Source: Acidobacteriota bacterium
Lineage (GTDB): Bacteria; Acidobacteriota; Terriglobia; Terriglobales; Acidobacteriaceae
NCBI GenBank assembly: GCA_021802085.1
Contig: JAKAAZ010000067.1
Span: forward strand, 1 to 16,138
Length of the DNA stretch: 16,138 nucleotides
Direction: 5' to 3'
Positions 6,097-13,417 of this stretch are shown piece after piece; position 1 is the stretch's first letter; every line of letters begins with the position of its first letter. A model generated the notes under the pieces. It was given only the letters and a program-made list of their open reading frames with translations, had not been told where the DNA came from and did not search any database. The translations under genes were made by a program, and so were the position numbers.

Positions 6097-8121
6097 TTAC
6101 TCCTCGCGTTCGCGTTTCTTCCAGTTGATCAGATCGCCCAACGTAGTCGAAGACGAAGACTGCGAAGACGACGATTCCCGCAGCGAGCCCGACGAAGCAG
6201 AATGGGCACGTTCCTTTGTCTGTGGCGCCTTGTAGGATTCCACGTCCGCCCGCGTCGCTTCATCGCCGACAGCGCGAAGACTCAGGCCGATCTTCTTCTC
6301 TTCCGCGTTCATTTTGATGATCTTGAACTCGTGCTCCTGTTCCACGTCCAGCTTCACGGGAATCCCGTGGATGTCGGTGGCTTCGGAAACGTGGCATAGG
6401 CCCTCGACGCCGTCCGCCAATTCCACGAACGCGCCAAACTGCGCCATGCGCAGCACCTTGCCGTGCACAACATCGTTCACCCGATGCTGCGCGAAGAACG
6501 ATTCCCACACATCCGGCTGCAATTGCTTGATGCCGAGCGAGAGACGGCGATGTTCCGCTTCGATTCCCAGCACAACAGCCTTGACCTTGTCGCCCTTCTT
6601 GACTACTTCGGATGGGTGCTTGATCCGCTTCGTCCAGCTCATATTGCTCACGTGGACCAGGCCGTCAATGCCATCCTCAATTTCAATAAACGCGCCAAAC
6701 TCGGTTAAATTCCGCACTCGCCCTTCGACCACTGTGCCCATCGTGTAGCGCTCGGAAAGATGTTCCCAGGGATTTTCCATCAGTTGCTTCATCCCCAGGG
6801 AAATGCGTCGGTCCGCCGGGTTGACGTTCAAAATGATGGTCTCAATCTCATCGCCCGGCTTCACCAGCTTCGTCGGGTGCTTCATGCGCTTCGACCAGGT
6901 CATTTCTGAAACGTGGACCAAACCTTCAATCCCTTGTTCCAGTTCCACGAAAGCGCCGTAGTCGGTGACGCTCAAAATGCGTCCCCGCACGCGCGCGCCA
7001 ATCGGATAGCGCTCCGCCACGTCCAGCCATGGGTCGGGAGTCAGTTGCTTGAATCCGAGTGAAATGCGCTGCTTTTCACGGTCGAATTTCAGCACTTTCA
7101 CCTGAATTTCATCGCCCACATTCACCAGGTCGCGAGGATGCGTCAGGCGGCCCCAGGACATATCGGTGACGTGCAGCAGTCCGTCGATGCCGCCCAGGTC
7201 CACAAACGCGCCGTACTCGGTCAGGTTCTTCACCGTTCCGGTCAGGATGGTCCCTTCTTCCAGATGGTCCAGCGTCACCGTGCGCTTCAGCGAGACTTCG
7301 TTCTCCAGCAGTTCCTTGCGAGAAACCACCACGTTGCCGCGCTTCTTGTTCAGCTTGATCACGCGAACGTCAATGGTCTGGCCAATGTAGGATTCCAGAT
7401 TGCGCACTGGCCGGATTTCCACCTGCGAACCCGGCAAAAACGCCTTGATGCCGATGTCCACCGTCAACCCGCCCTTCACGCGGCTGACTACCAGCCCGCT
7501 GACAGGTGTCTTGTCATTGGCGGCTTTCTCGATCGTGTCCCACACGCGATGGCGCAATGCCTTGTCGTAATTGAGTAGATAGGTGCCGCCCGGCTCCTCG
7601 CGCTCGATCACCACTTCAATCGTCTGGCCCGGTTGCAGTTTCGACTGCCCGGTGTGGTCGAGTACCTGCTCCAGCGGGATCACACCCTCGGACTTCAGGC
7701 CCACGTCGACGACCACATGCTTGTCGGTCAGCTTGATGACCCTGCCTGCGACGACGTTGCCATCGACAGCTTGCGCCGCCTCTTGAGCAGCCTGCTCATG
7801 CTCGAACGACTCCAGCAGCGCGCCAAAATCCATCTCTTCTTCTTGGGAAGAAGCGTCGTGCGACGGCTGGTCCTGTGTCGTGATGCTCGGCTGGGAGTGC
7901 TCTTCGGCGGGATGCTCTACGTGCTCGGGTGCCGCGACATGCTCCGCGTACGCAAGCTCGTGAGGTTGCTGATCTGTGGGTTGGGTCTCTGCCGCGGCAG
8001 AAATGTGGTGGTTGTTTTCCGGCGCTTCGGTTTGCGTCTCAAGGGTTGTGAGTTCGTTGGCTTCCAATGTCGTGTTCAGGGTTTTGCTCGCAGTGTGTTC
8101 GGGATTGAGTACATCTACCAT
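6097..8121 (-). CDS. rpsA: 30S ribosomal protein S1, six S1 domains
   Basis: S1 binds mRNA leaders and helps load them onto the 30S subunit. The 674-residue product has six S1 (OB-fold) repeats at roughly 121-190, 206-272, 289-358, 374-444, 461-531 and 548-616. The last four carry the strong 'GAFV(D/E)L..GI.GL.HV(T/S)(D/E)MSW' signature; the first two are the divergent ribosome-docking repeats. An unusual 120-residue acidic Q/E/H-rich N-terminal extension precedes them, and a Ser-rich stretch (641-660) precedes a basic tail. The ATG at 8121 is preferred: GGAG lies 11 nt upstream and the protein then begins with plausible sequence. An upstream ATG at 8205 has no ribosome-binding site and adds 28 unlikely residues. 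The gene stands alone, with its own promoter and terminator, and is not behind cmk as in enterobacteria. Confidence 0.95.
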   Translation of the reverse strand: MVDVLNPEHTASKTLNTTLEANELTTLETQTEAPENNHHISAAAETQPTDQQPHELAYAEHVAAPEHVEHPAEEHSQPSITTQDQPSHDASSQEEEMDFGALLESFEHEQAAQEAAQAVDGNVVAGRVIKLTDKHVVVDVGLKSEGVIPLEQVLDHTGQSKLQPGQTIEVVIEREEPGGTYLLNYDKALRHRVWDTIEKAANDKTPVSGLVVSRVKGGLTVDIGIKAFLPGSQVEIRPVRNLESYIGQTIDVRVIKLNKKRGNVVVSRKELLENEVSLKRTVTLDHLEEGTILTGTVKNLTEYGAFVDLGGIDGLLHVTDMSWGRLTHPRDLVNVGDEIQVKVLKFDREKQRISLGFKQLTPDPWLDVAERYPIGARVRGRILSVTDYGAFVELEQGIEGLVHVSEMTWSKRMKHPTKLVKPGDEIETIILNVNPADRRISLGMKQLMENPWEHLSERYTMGTVVEGRVRNLTEFGAFIEIEDGIDGLVHVSNMSWTKRIKHPSEVVKKGDKVKAVVLGIEAEHRRLSLGIKQLQPDVWESFFAQHRVNDVVHGKVLRMAQFGAFVELADGVEGLCHVSEATDIHGIPVKLDVEQEHEFKIIKMNAEEKKIGLSLRAVGDEATRADVESYKAPQTKERAHSASSGSLRESSSSQSSSSTTLGDLINWKKREREE

Positions 8122-8463
8122 AGGGCAGGGGGCTCCAGACTCATACGGCGCGTTGGCGCTCCGTATCGGGCGACCTTCGGTTTCTTCTCGGAAACTGTCG
8201 ATCATCCATTCATGCCGGCTGCGGTCGCCGCGGCGACTGACTGTCGAATTGGCATCTCAGCCGGACGTGAAATCCGGGCGCTTCTCTCACTCGCTCTCTC
8301 GCCGTTCGATCAAGCACTGGCAGCGGTGCCGTCGCCTGAAAGTCGGAAATCGACCCCTGGGCGGGTACCTGAGCAACAGGTCAAATCGAGGATGTGAGCC
8401 GGGGAAGATAGGAACCCTGGATTGGGAAACGGAGCACGTGAGTCCTAGGCCGCTTCGTTCCCT
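8122..8463 (-). other. Long untranslated leader of rpsA
   Basis: If the promoter at 8470-8499 is used, the rpsA mRNA starts near 8463 and carries about 340 nt before the ATG at 8121. I see no convincing gene in this stretch on either strand. GC-rich self-complementary patches such as GCCGCGGC (around 8226-8233) are present. S1 is known to control its own translation in enterobacteria; whether this leader does so is inference. Confidence 0.45.
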
Positions 8464-8469
8464 GCTAAA

Positions 8470-8499
8470 ACTATATCAACCGGTGGAAAACAGTGTCAA
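8470..8499 (-). promoter_or_regulatory. rpsA: Sigma-70-type promoter for rpsA
   Basis: On the minus strand a perfect -35 TTGACA (8499-8494), an 18-bp spacer and a -10 TATAGT (8475-8470, five of six) are seen. It is the best consensus promoter noticed in the window, fitting a highly expressed ribosomal gene. The start point would be near 8463. Confidence 0.7.
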
Positions 8500-8786
8500 C
8501 GAGAACCCGACTCACGCCAATCCATCCGTTTCAAAAACCAGCGTACAGGAACAAGGAAATCAGGGTGCCAGAAGCGGCCTCCAGAGGCCGTTGCAGCTTT
8601 TCTGCGGGCCCGATGCGCCGCATGAACTCCTGCCGGCGATCCAAATCCCCCTCGCCGCAACCCCTTCCAAACCTTATCGACGGATTACGCGCGATGATAA
8701 ACGGTTGCCACAGCGAAATTTCGTGAATAATGGATTGGCAGCAAGATATTGCGAAAGAGAAGCAGCAGTTCTACAGGAGGCCAGTC
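8500..8786. other. Intergenic region upstream of the DeoR-type regulator
   Basis: No gene is supported here. A short GC hairpin (CGGCCTC at 8575-8581 with GAGGCCG at 8584-8590) is present without a clear T-tract. Nearer the regulator, TTGCCA (8705-8710) and AATAAT (8726-8731) with a short 15-bp spacer could be its promoter. They enclose a perfect 10-bp palindrome CGAAATTTCG (8714-8723), a possible autoregulatory operator. Confidence 0.35.
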
Positions 8787-9626
8787 ATGAGCACCGTGCT
8801 GAAAGGTGGCCGAAATCCAAATAGATCGCCGGATGATTCTTTGACGACGTTGGATAGCGACCCCATGCTGATTGAAGAGCGCAGACAGCATATATTGGCG
8901 CTCGCACAGAGCAAGGGCCGCGTTCTCGTACGAGATCTTTCCCAATCTCTTGGTATCTCCCAGATCACAATTCGAAAAGACCTGGACCATTTGCAGGCAA
9001 AGGGACTGCTGCAGCGCAGCCACGGAGGCGCATTGCCGGTGCAACCCGGCGCGTTGTTCGATCCGACATTGCAGGAAAAAGAAAAAAGCCATCGCAGCGA
9101 GAAGATGCGGATTGCGAACGCAGCCGCCAAGCTGGTCCAGGAAGGACAATGCGTCATGCTCGACTCAGGCACGACGACTACGGCTGTGGCCCAGGCATTG
9201 AAGAAATTCTCGCACCTGACGGTAATCACCAATGGCGTCAATATCGCCGCGGAACTGACGGGGACCCACTTTGACGTGATCCTTACGGGCGGGATCGTGC
9301 GAAAGAATTCCTTTTCCCTGGTTGGCCCGTTGGCGGAAGACATGCTGGAAGAAATGCACGCCGACATTCTTTTCCTGGGAGTCGATGGCTTCGATACGGA
9401 GATTGGACTGACCACCCCGAACCTGCTGGAGTCGCGGGTGAACCGGGCCATGGTCAAAGCGGCGGCAAAAGTGGTGGCGGTCTGCGATTCAACGAAATTC
9501 GAGCGCAGAAGTCTGTCCCGCATCGTACCGACGACGGCAGTGCATCAGGTCATCACCGATACAAATCTACGGCCGGAAATCGCAGCCGCCCTGCGCGATC
9601 TGAATATTGAGCTGATTCTCGTCTAG
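8787..9626 (+). CDS. DeoR-family (AgaR-like) transcriptional regulator
   Basis: A sugar-responsive repressor of the DeoR family, 279 residues. The N-terminal winged helix reads 'IEERRQHILALAQSKGRVLVRDLS' followed by the recognition region 'LGISQITIRKDLDHLQAKG' (about 56-73) and the family's 'RSHGGAL'. The C-terminal ribose-isomerase-like sensor domain has 'MLDSGTTTTAVAQAL', 'VITNGVNIAAEL', 'LTGGIVRKNSFSLVGPLAE' and 'ADILFLGVDGFD', where a phosphorylated sugar is expected to bind. The start at 8787 is set by AGGAGG at 8775-8780; an earlier ATG at 8730 lacks such a site. A roughly 26-residue polar stretch comes before the helix-turn-helix. It lies directly upstream of kduI in the same direction and is the obvious candidate controller of the sugar cluster. 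The inducer is unknown. Confidence 0.9.
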   Translation: MSTVLKGGRNPNRSPDDSLTTLDSDPMLIEERRQHILALAQSKGRVLVRDLSQSLGISQITIRKDLDHLQAKGLLQRSHGGALPVQPGALFDPTLQEKEKSHRSEKMRIANAAAKLVQEGQCVMLDSGTTTTAVAQALKKFSHLTVITNGVNIAAELTGTHFDVILTGGIVRKNSFSLVGPLAEDMLEEMHADILFLGVDGFDTEIGLTTPNLLESRVNRAMVKAAAKVVAVCDSTKFERRSLSRIVPTTAVHQVITDTNLRPEIAAALRDLNIELILV

Positions 9627-9800
9627 CGATGTTCTGTGAATCCACTCATTCGTTATGTGACGCCGAAAAGGGAACGGATCGAGGCCAAATCCCTGCCGGA
9701 AAAGCGTGGTTCCATATGCACAGTTCGATCTCATTTGCGCTGATTCAAACCGTCAGAACGCCAGGTTGGATCGAGCCGCTAAACAGACTATGAGGTGTTG

Positions 9801-10631
9801 ATGAAAATACTCCAGATGCCAGACCAGATCCGTTATGCGACCATGACGACCGACCAACTGCGGGCGTCCTTTCTGCTGGAAGACCTGTTCCAGCCGGGCA
9901 AGATCCAGAACGTGTATGTGGACTTGGATCGGACCGTAATCGGCTCCGCAGTGCCACTGCAGTCGCCGCTTGCATTGCCGACCTATCCGGAATTGCGGGC
10001 GGATTTCTTTACTGAACGGCGCGAACTCGGCGTGTTGAACATTGGGGCCAAGGGCGAAGTGCGCGTCGACTCCGACACGTTTGAGCTGAACCATCTCGAT
10101 TGTCTGTACATCGGTCGCGGCAAGCATGAGATCGTCTTTGCGAGTGACGATGCTGCGCGTCCGGCGGAATTTTATTTACTGGGCTACCCGGCCCACGTCG
10201 AATACCCGACCCGGTTGTCGAAACGCGAGGAACTGGAACCGGTTTCGTTGGGAGCTTCCGCAACCGCCAATGCGCGCCAGATCCGAAAGCACATCCATCT
10301 GGAAGGCGTGCGAAGTTGCCAGTTGGTGATGGGCTTTACGGAGATGCAACCTGGCAGCGTGTGGAACACAATGCCGCCCCACACCCACATGCGGCGCTCG
10401 GAAATTTATTTGTACTTCAATATGCCGGCGGATGACCGGGTGATTCATCTGATGGGCCCAGCGCAGGAAACGCGTCACCTGGTTATCGCGAACAAGCAGG
10501 TGGCCATATCTCCCGGATGGTCGATGCATGCCGGCGTGGGAACAAACAGCTACACATTTTGCTGGGGCATGGGCGGCGAGAACCAGGTTTACAACGACAT
10601 GGACCCAATTCCGATCAAAGATATGCGCTGA
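9801..10631 (+). CDS. kduI: 5-keto-4-deoxyuronate isomerase (4-deoxy-L-threo-5-hexosulose-uronate ketol-isomerase)
   Basis: KduI converts 5-keto-4-deoxyuronate, released from unsaturated uronides of pectin and similar polymers, to 3-deoxy-D-glycero-2,5-hexodiulosonate (EC 5.3.1.17) in the cytoplasm. The 276-residue length equals the family norm. The zinc site is intact: H194 and H196 with E201 in 'PPHTHMRRSEIYLYF', and H243 in 'GWSMHAGVGT'. Other family blocks are 'FLLEDLF', 'ERRELGVLNIG', 'YIGRGKHEIVF' and the C-terminal 'GMGGENQVYNDMD'. The ATG at 9801 is chosen because GAGG lies 5 nt upstream; in-frame GTG and TTG codons just before it are less likely. KduD, KdgK and Eda, which finish the route to pyruvate, are not in the window. 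It follows the DeoR-type gene by 174 bp. Confidence 0.95.
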   Translation: MKILQMPDQIRYATMTTDQLRASFLLEDLFQPGKIQNVYVDLDRTVIGSAVPLQSPLALPTYPELRADFFTERRELGVLNIGAKGEVRVDSDTFELNHLDCLYIGRGKHEIVFASDDAARPAEFYLLGYPAHVEYPTRLSKREELEPVSLGASATANARQIRKHIHLEGVRSCQLVMGFTEMQPGSVWNTMPPHTHMRRSEIYLYFNMPADDRVIHLMGPAQETRHLVIANKQVAISPGWSMHAGVGTNSYTFCWGMGGENQVYNDMDPIPIKDMR

Positions 10632-10748
10632 CTGGATTGGCGAGCACCGGGCGCGGGTATCCGTTGCGGGCGGTCAAAAACGGGGCAACACGCATGGGGT
10701 GTATCGAGTTTTTTGGGCGGCGGAATGCCGATTCGAGGAGAAAGCAGA

Positions 10749-11216
10749 ATGAAACTCATCTGGGGGATGGTGGCGATGGCATTGACGGCGACGGCAGTGG
10801 CTCAGAGCGGGGGAGCGAATCATTATTCCGCCGCGAAGTTGCGGCAGATGGCGCAGAAGCTGGAGCAACAGGCGACTTCTGATAGGGCAGGCATTGCGGC
10901 GGAAACGTTGGAGAAGTATCCGGGGCATTTCACCATGCTGACGGTGCGAACGAGCAGCGGGGGCGCCGAGATGCACGCGAATGACGCGGACATCTTCTTC
11001 ATTGTCGATGGAGATGCGGGGCTGACGACCGGCGGAACAGTCGTGGATGCCAAGACGGCGGCGCCCGGTGAAATACGGGGGACGAAAGTCGAAGGCGGAG
11101 TGACGCAGCAGTTGGGCAAGGGGGACGTGGTTCATATTTCACCGAACACGCCGCACCAGATGACGATTGCCAAAGGTCACAGCGTGACCTACTTTGTCGT
11201 AAAAGTCCACGAGTAA
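10749..11216 (+). CDS. Exported small cupin-domain protein
   Basis: A 155-residue protein with a Sec-type signal peptide ('MKLIWGMVAMALTATAVAQ') and a single cupin barrel. The first cupin motif is in 'GGAEMHANDADIFFIVDGDAGLTTGG', and the second in 'LGKGDVVHISPNTPHQM', where H...P..TPH is typical. Together they supply several His/Asp candidates for a metal site. The reaction is not known; many exported cupins of this kind in acidobacteria accompany sugar-degrading genes. GAGGAG at 10735-10740 lies 8 nt before the ATG and fixes the start. It is 117 bp downstream of kduI in the same direction and probably belongs to that transcription unit. Confidence 0.8.
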   Translation: MKLIWGMVAMALTATAVAQSGGANHYSAAKLRQMAQKLEQQATSDRAGIAAETLEKYPGHFTMLTVRTSSGGAEMHANDADIFFIVDGDAGLTTGGTVVDAKTAAPGEIRGTKVEGGVTQQLGKGDVVHISPNTPHQMTIAKGHSVTYFVVKVHE

Positions 11217-11494
11217 GCGCTGCTGCCGGAAAGCTGCGCGCGGCTCTGAGGCTTTCGCGCAGGAATACGACGCATCGGAGTTCCTGACGCGCCGAAGCAG
11301 TCCATTCCGGTTTCACGCGTTGGGATGCGCGATGGGAAGGAACTGGCATGTCTCCGGCATCACCGCTTCTGTGATGGGCGCGGTGAGTAGAGCTATTGCA
11401 TCTCCTCTGAAGATGTCGTGGCTCGCGTCGCGGCGGCATCGGATTTCGATGATATAAAGGACTGGCCATCTTTCTGCTGGAAGGAGTGTTTTGA
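11217..11494. other. Intergenic spacer within the sugar cluster
   Basis: A 278-bp non-coding spacer between the cupin gene and the first TIM-barrel gene. Its size suggests a second transcription start. GATATAAAG near 11449-11457 could be a -10 region, but no matching -35 box is evident. Confidence 0.25.
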
Positions 11495-12454
11495 ATGTCT
11501 TCTTCACGTCGTCATTTTCTTGCGGGCCTAGGCGCTGTCGCTGCTGCCGCTGCCGTTCCGGGTTCCGCGGCGCGCGCTCTTGCGGGCCCTGCGTTGCTGT
11601 ATCCGCCTGCGGATTTGTCGTATTTCGATCTGCCATTGCATCACGGAGCGGCGGACATACGAATCGGATATGCGCCCATTCCATGGAAGGGAAAAAATCG
11701 GCAGGCAATCGAAGAGATTTCCGCACTGGGATATCCCGGGATTCAGCTGCTTGCGAATGTATTGGATGATTATCCCGATCCGCACGCGCTCAAAGACACG
11801 CTGGGGAAGCACAATCTTGCCTTCGTCGCATTGTCCAGTGGAACTGCTCCGATCGATCCGGCGTTGGCGAGCAAGACTTTGGAAACCCATGCCGCCCATG
11901 CCCACTACCTGCATGAAGCAGGCGGAGACTACCTGCAAATCGTCGGTCCGTCGAGCAAGGGAACCACGTTTACGGCCAGCGACTATCGCCGAGAAGGGAA
12001 ACTGCTGACGGAGATTGGCAAGCGCGCCGCGGACTATGGAGTGCGGACAGGATTTCATAATCGCATGGGCACGATGGGCCAAACGCCGGAACAGGTGGAC
12101 GCAATTCTCGATGCCGCCGATCCACGCTATGTCAAGCTGGAACTCGATATCGCGCATTATTTGCGGGGCGGGGGCGACCCGCCGGCTGCGATTCGCAAAT
12201 ATGACAAACGATTGCTGTTTCTGCACCTAAAAGATGTCGAGCGCGCGGACACAAGAAATGGCTATCGATTTGTCGAGCTTGGCCAGGGAAGAGTGGATTT
12301 TGTTGCCATATTCGACGCGTTGCGCTCGATCCATTTCAGGGGGTGGAGCGTGGTGGAACTGGATGGAGAGAAGACAGGTGCGAGTCGGACGCCGACAGAG
12401 TCGGCGGAGTTGAGCAAGCAATATTTAATTCATGAGCTAGGAGTGCGGGTATGA
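11495..12454 (+). CDS. Tat-exported sugar isomerase/epimerase-like TIM-barrel protein (IolE-like)
   Basis: A 319-residue member of the AP-endonuclease-2 / xylose-isomerase-like TIM-barrel superfamily, whose members isomerise, epimerise or dehydrate sugars and keto-sugars with a divalent metal. The N-terminus 'SSRRHFLAGLGAVAAAAAVPG' is a twin-arginine signal, so it should work folded in the periplasm. The barrel shows 'IRIGYAPIPWKG' at entry, 'VRTGFHNRMGTMGQTPEQVD', 'VKLELDIAHYLRGG', 'LLFLHLKDVE' and 'GWSVVELDGE'. These match the positions of metal-binding residues in inosose dehydratase (IolE)-type enzymes. AAGGAG lies about 8 nt before the ATG. Its stop overlaps the next gene's start by 4 nt (ATGA, 12451-12454), so the two are translationally coupled. 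The substrate is unknown; keto-sugar or inosose chemistry is plausible. Confidence 0.85.
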   Translation: MSSSRRHFLAGLGAVAAAAAVPGSAARALAGPALLYPPADLSYFDLPLHHGAADIRIGYAPIPWKGKNRQAIEEISALGYPGIQLLANVLDDYPDPHALKDTLGKHNLAFVALSSGTAPIDPALASKTLETHAAHAHYLHEAGGDYLQIVGPSSKGTTFTASDYRREGKLLTEIGKRAADYGVRTGFHNRMGTMGQTPEQVDAILDAADPRYVKLELDIAHYLRGGGDPPAAIRKYDKRLLFLHLKDVERADTRNGYRFVELGQGRVDFVAIFDALRSIHFRGWSVVELDGEKTGASRTPTESAELSKQYLIHELGVRV

Positions 12455-13329
12455 GCTGCCCATTTCGACTTGCAGTGATCAATGATGAAATCACGCAGGA
12501 TTTTGGACGCGCGTGCGAGATCGCGTCCAAGGATTTTGGACTCAGCTGGATTGAGCTGCGTGGGATGTGGAACAAGAACATCGTGGATCTGGATTCCGCG
12601 GAGATAGCGGAAAGCCGGAAGATCCTGGAGAAAAACAATCTGCGGGTCACCGATATTGCCAGCCCGCTGTTCAAGGTGGATTGGCCGGGTGCTCCTTTGC
12701 CCAAAGGAAGGAAGCGCCGCGACCAGTTCGGCGCTGATTTCGATTTCAAGCAGCAGGATAATGTGCTGGAGCGCTGCATTGAACTGGCGAAGGCGTTTCA
12801 AACGGACCGCATACGCTGCTTCGATTTCTGGCGACTGGACGACCAGGCGCCCTATCGTGCGGCAATCAACGATAAGCTGCGCGAAGCGGCGGAACGCTGC
12901 GCGAAGAGCGACAAGATTCTTCTGCTGGAAAATGAGATGTCGTGCAATACGGCAACCGGCGAAGAGTCGGCGGCTGTTCTGCGCGCAATTCCGAATAAGA
13001 ACTTTATGTTGAACTGGGACCCAGGAAACGCGGCAGCGCTGGGAAGCACGCCCTATCCGAATGGCTTCGATCTTCTGCCGGAACATCGCATTGGGCATTG
13101 TCATTGCAAGGATGTGGTGCGCAAACCCGGCGGCGGGTATGCCTGGGCTCCGGTAGGGGCCGGAATCGTCGATTGGGTAGGACAGTTTCGCGCATTCAAG
13201 CGGGATGGATATCACTATGCCGTCAGCCTGGAAACGCATTGGCGCGGCGCTGGAACTCCTGAGGCTTCGACGCGCATCAGTATGAAGGGTTTGAAAGAGA
13301 CGCTGCAAAAGGCAGGGATTACCTGCTAA
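12451..13329 (+). CDS. Sugar phosphate isomerase/epimerase-family TIM-barrel protein (cytoplasmic)
   Basis: A second, different AP-endonuclease-2-fold enzyme of 292 residues, without a signal peptide and so probably cytoplasmic. The four metal-ligand regions of the superfamily are visible: Glu in 'ILLLENEMSC', Asp in 'FMLNWDPGNAAALG', His in 'IGHCHCKDVV' and Glu in 'YAVSLETHWRG'. Entry is 'FRLAVINDEITQDF', a form common in sugar isomerase/epimerase proteins. It begins inside the stop of the preceding gene (4-nt overlap), which argues for matched amounts and a joint pathway, although the partner carries a Tat signal and this one does not. The reaction cannot be assigned; isomerisation, epimerisation or beta-elimination of a keto-sugar are all within the fold's range. 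Confidence 0.85.
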   Translation: MSCPFRLAVINDEITQDFGRACEIASKDFGLSWIELRGMWNKNIVDLDSAEIAESRKILEKNNLRVTDIASPLFKVDWPGAPLPKGRKRRDQFGADFDFKQQDNVLERCIELAKAFQTDRIRCFDFWRLDDQAPYRAAINDKLREAAERCAKSDKILLLENEMSCNTATGEESAAVLRAIPNKNFMLNWDPGNAAALGSTPYPNGFDLLPEHRIGHCHCKDVVRKPGGGYAWAPVGAGIVDWVGQFRAFKRDGYHYAVSLETHWRGAGTPEASTRISMKGLKETLQKAGITC

Positions 13330-13417
13330 CCGGCGGACAATTCTTCGTTCTGCGCGACTGATACAAACTTATAGATCTGGCCGGGTGCGCTCTGTGGCCG
13401 GCAAAGGAGCAAGAGCA

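Noticed and set aside
7633..8397. Plus-strand open frames opposite the rpsA N-terminus and leader
   Set aside because: They are antisense to the Q/E/H-rich coding region, have no ribosome-binding site and resemble no protein family.
8575..8590. Hairpin CGGCCTC/GAGGCCG as a terminator
   Set aside because: No gene ends before it on either strand and the following T-run is broken and distant.
9676..9775. Repeated GGATCGAG (9676-9683, 9768-9775) before kduI as regulator sites
   Set aside because: Eight-base matches in a GC-rich spacer are expected by chance, and they do not form a symmetric operator.
13331..13342. CGGCGGACAATT shared with 2549-2560, both just after stop codons
   Set aside because: Only about 13 bp match, with no palindrome or further copies seen; likely chance or a fragment of a decayed repeat.
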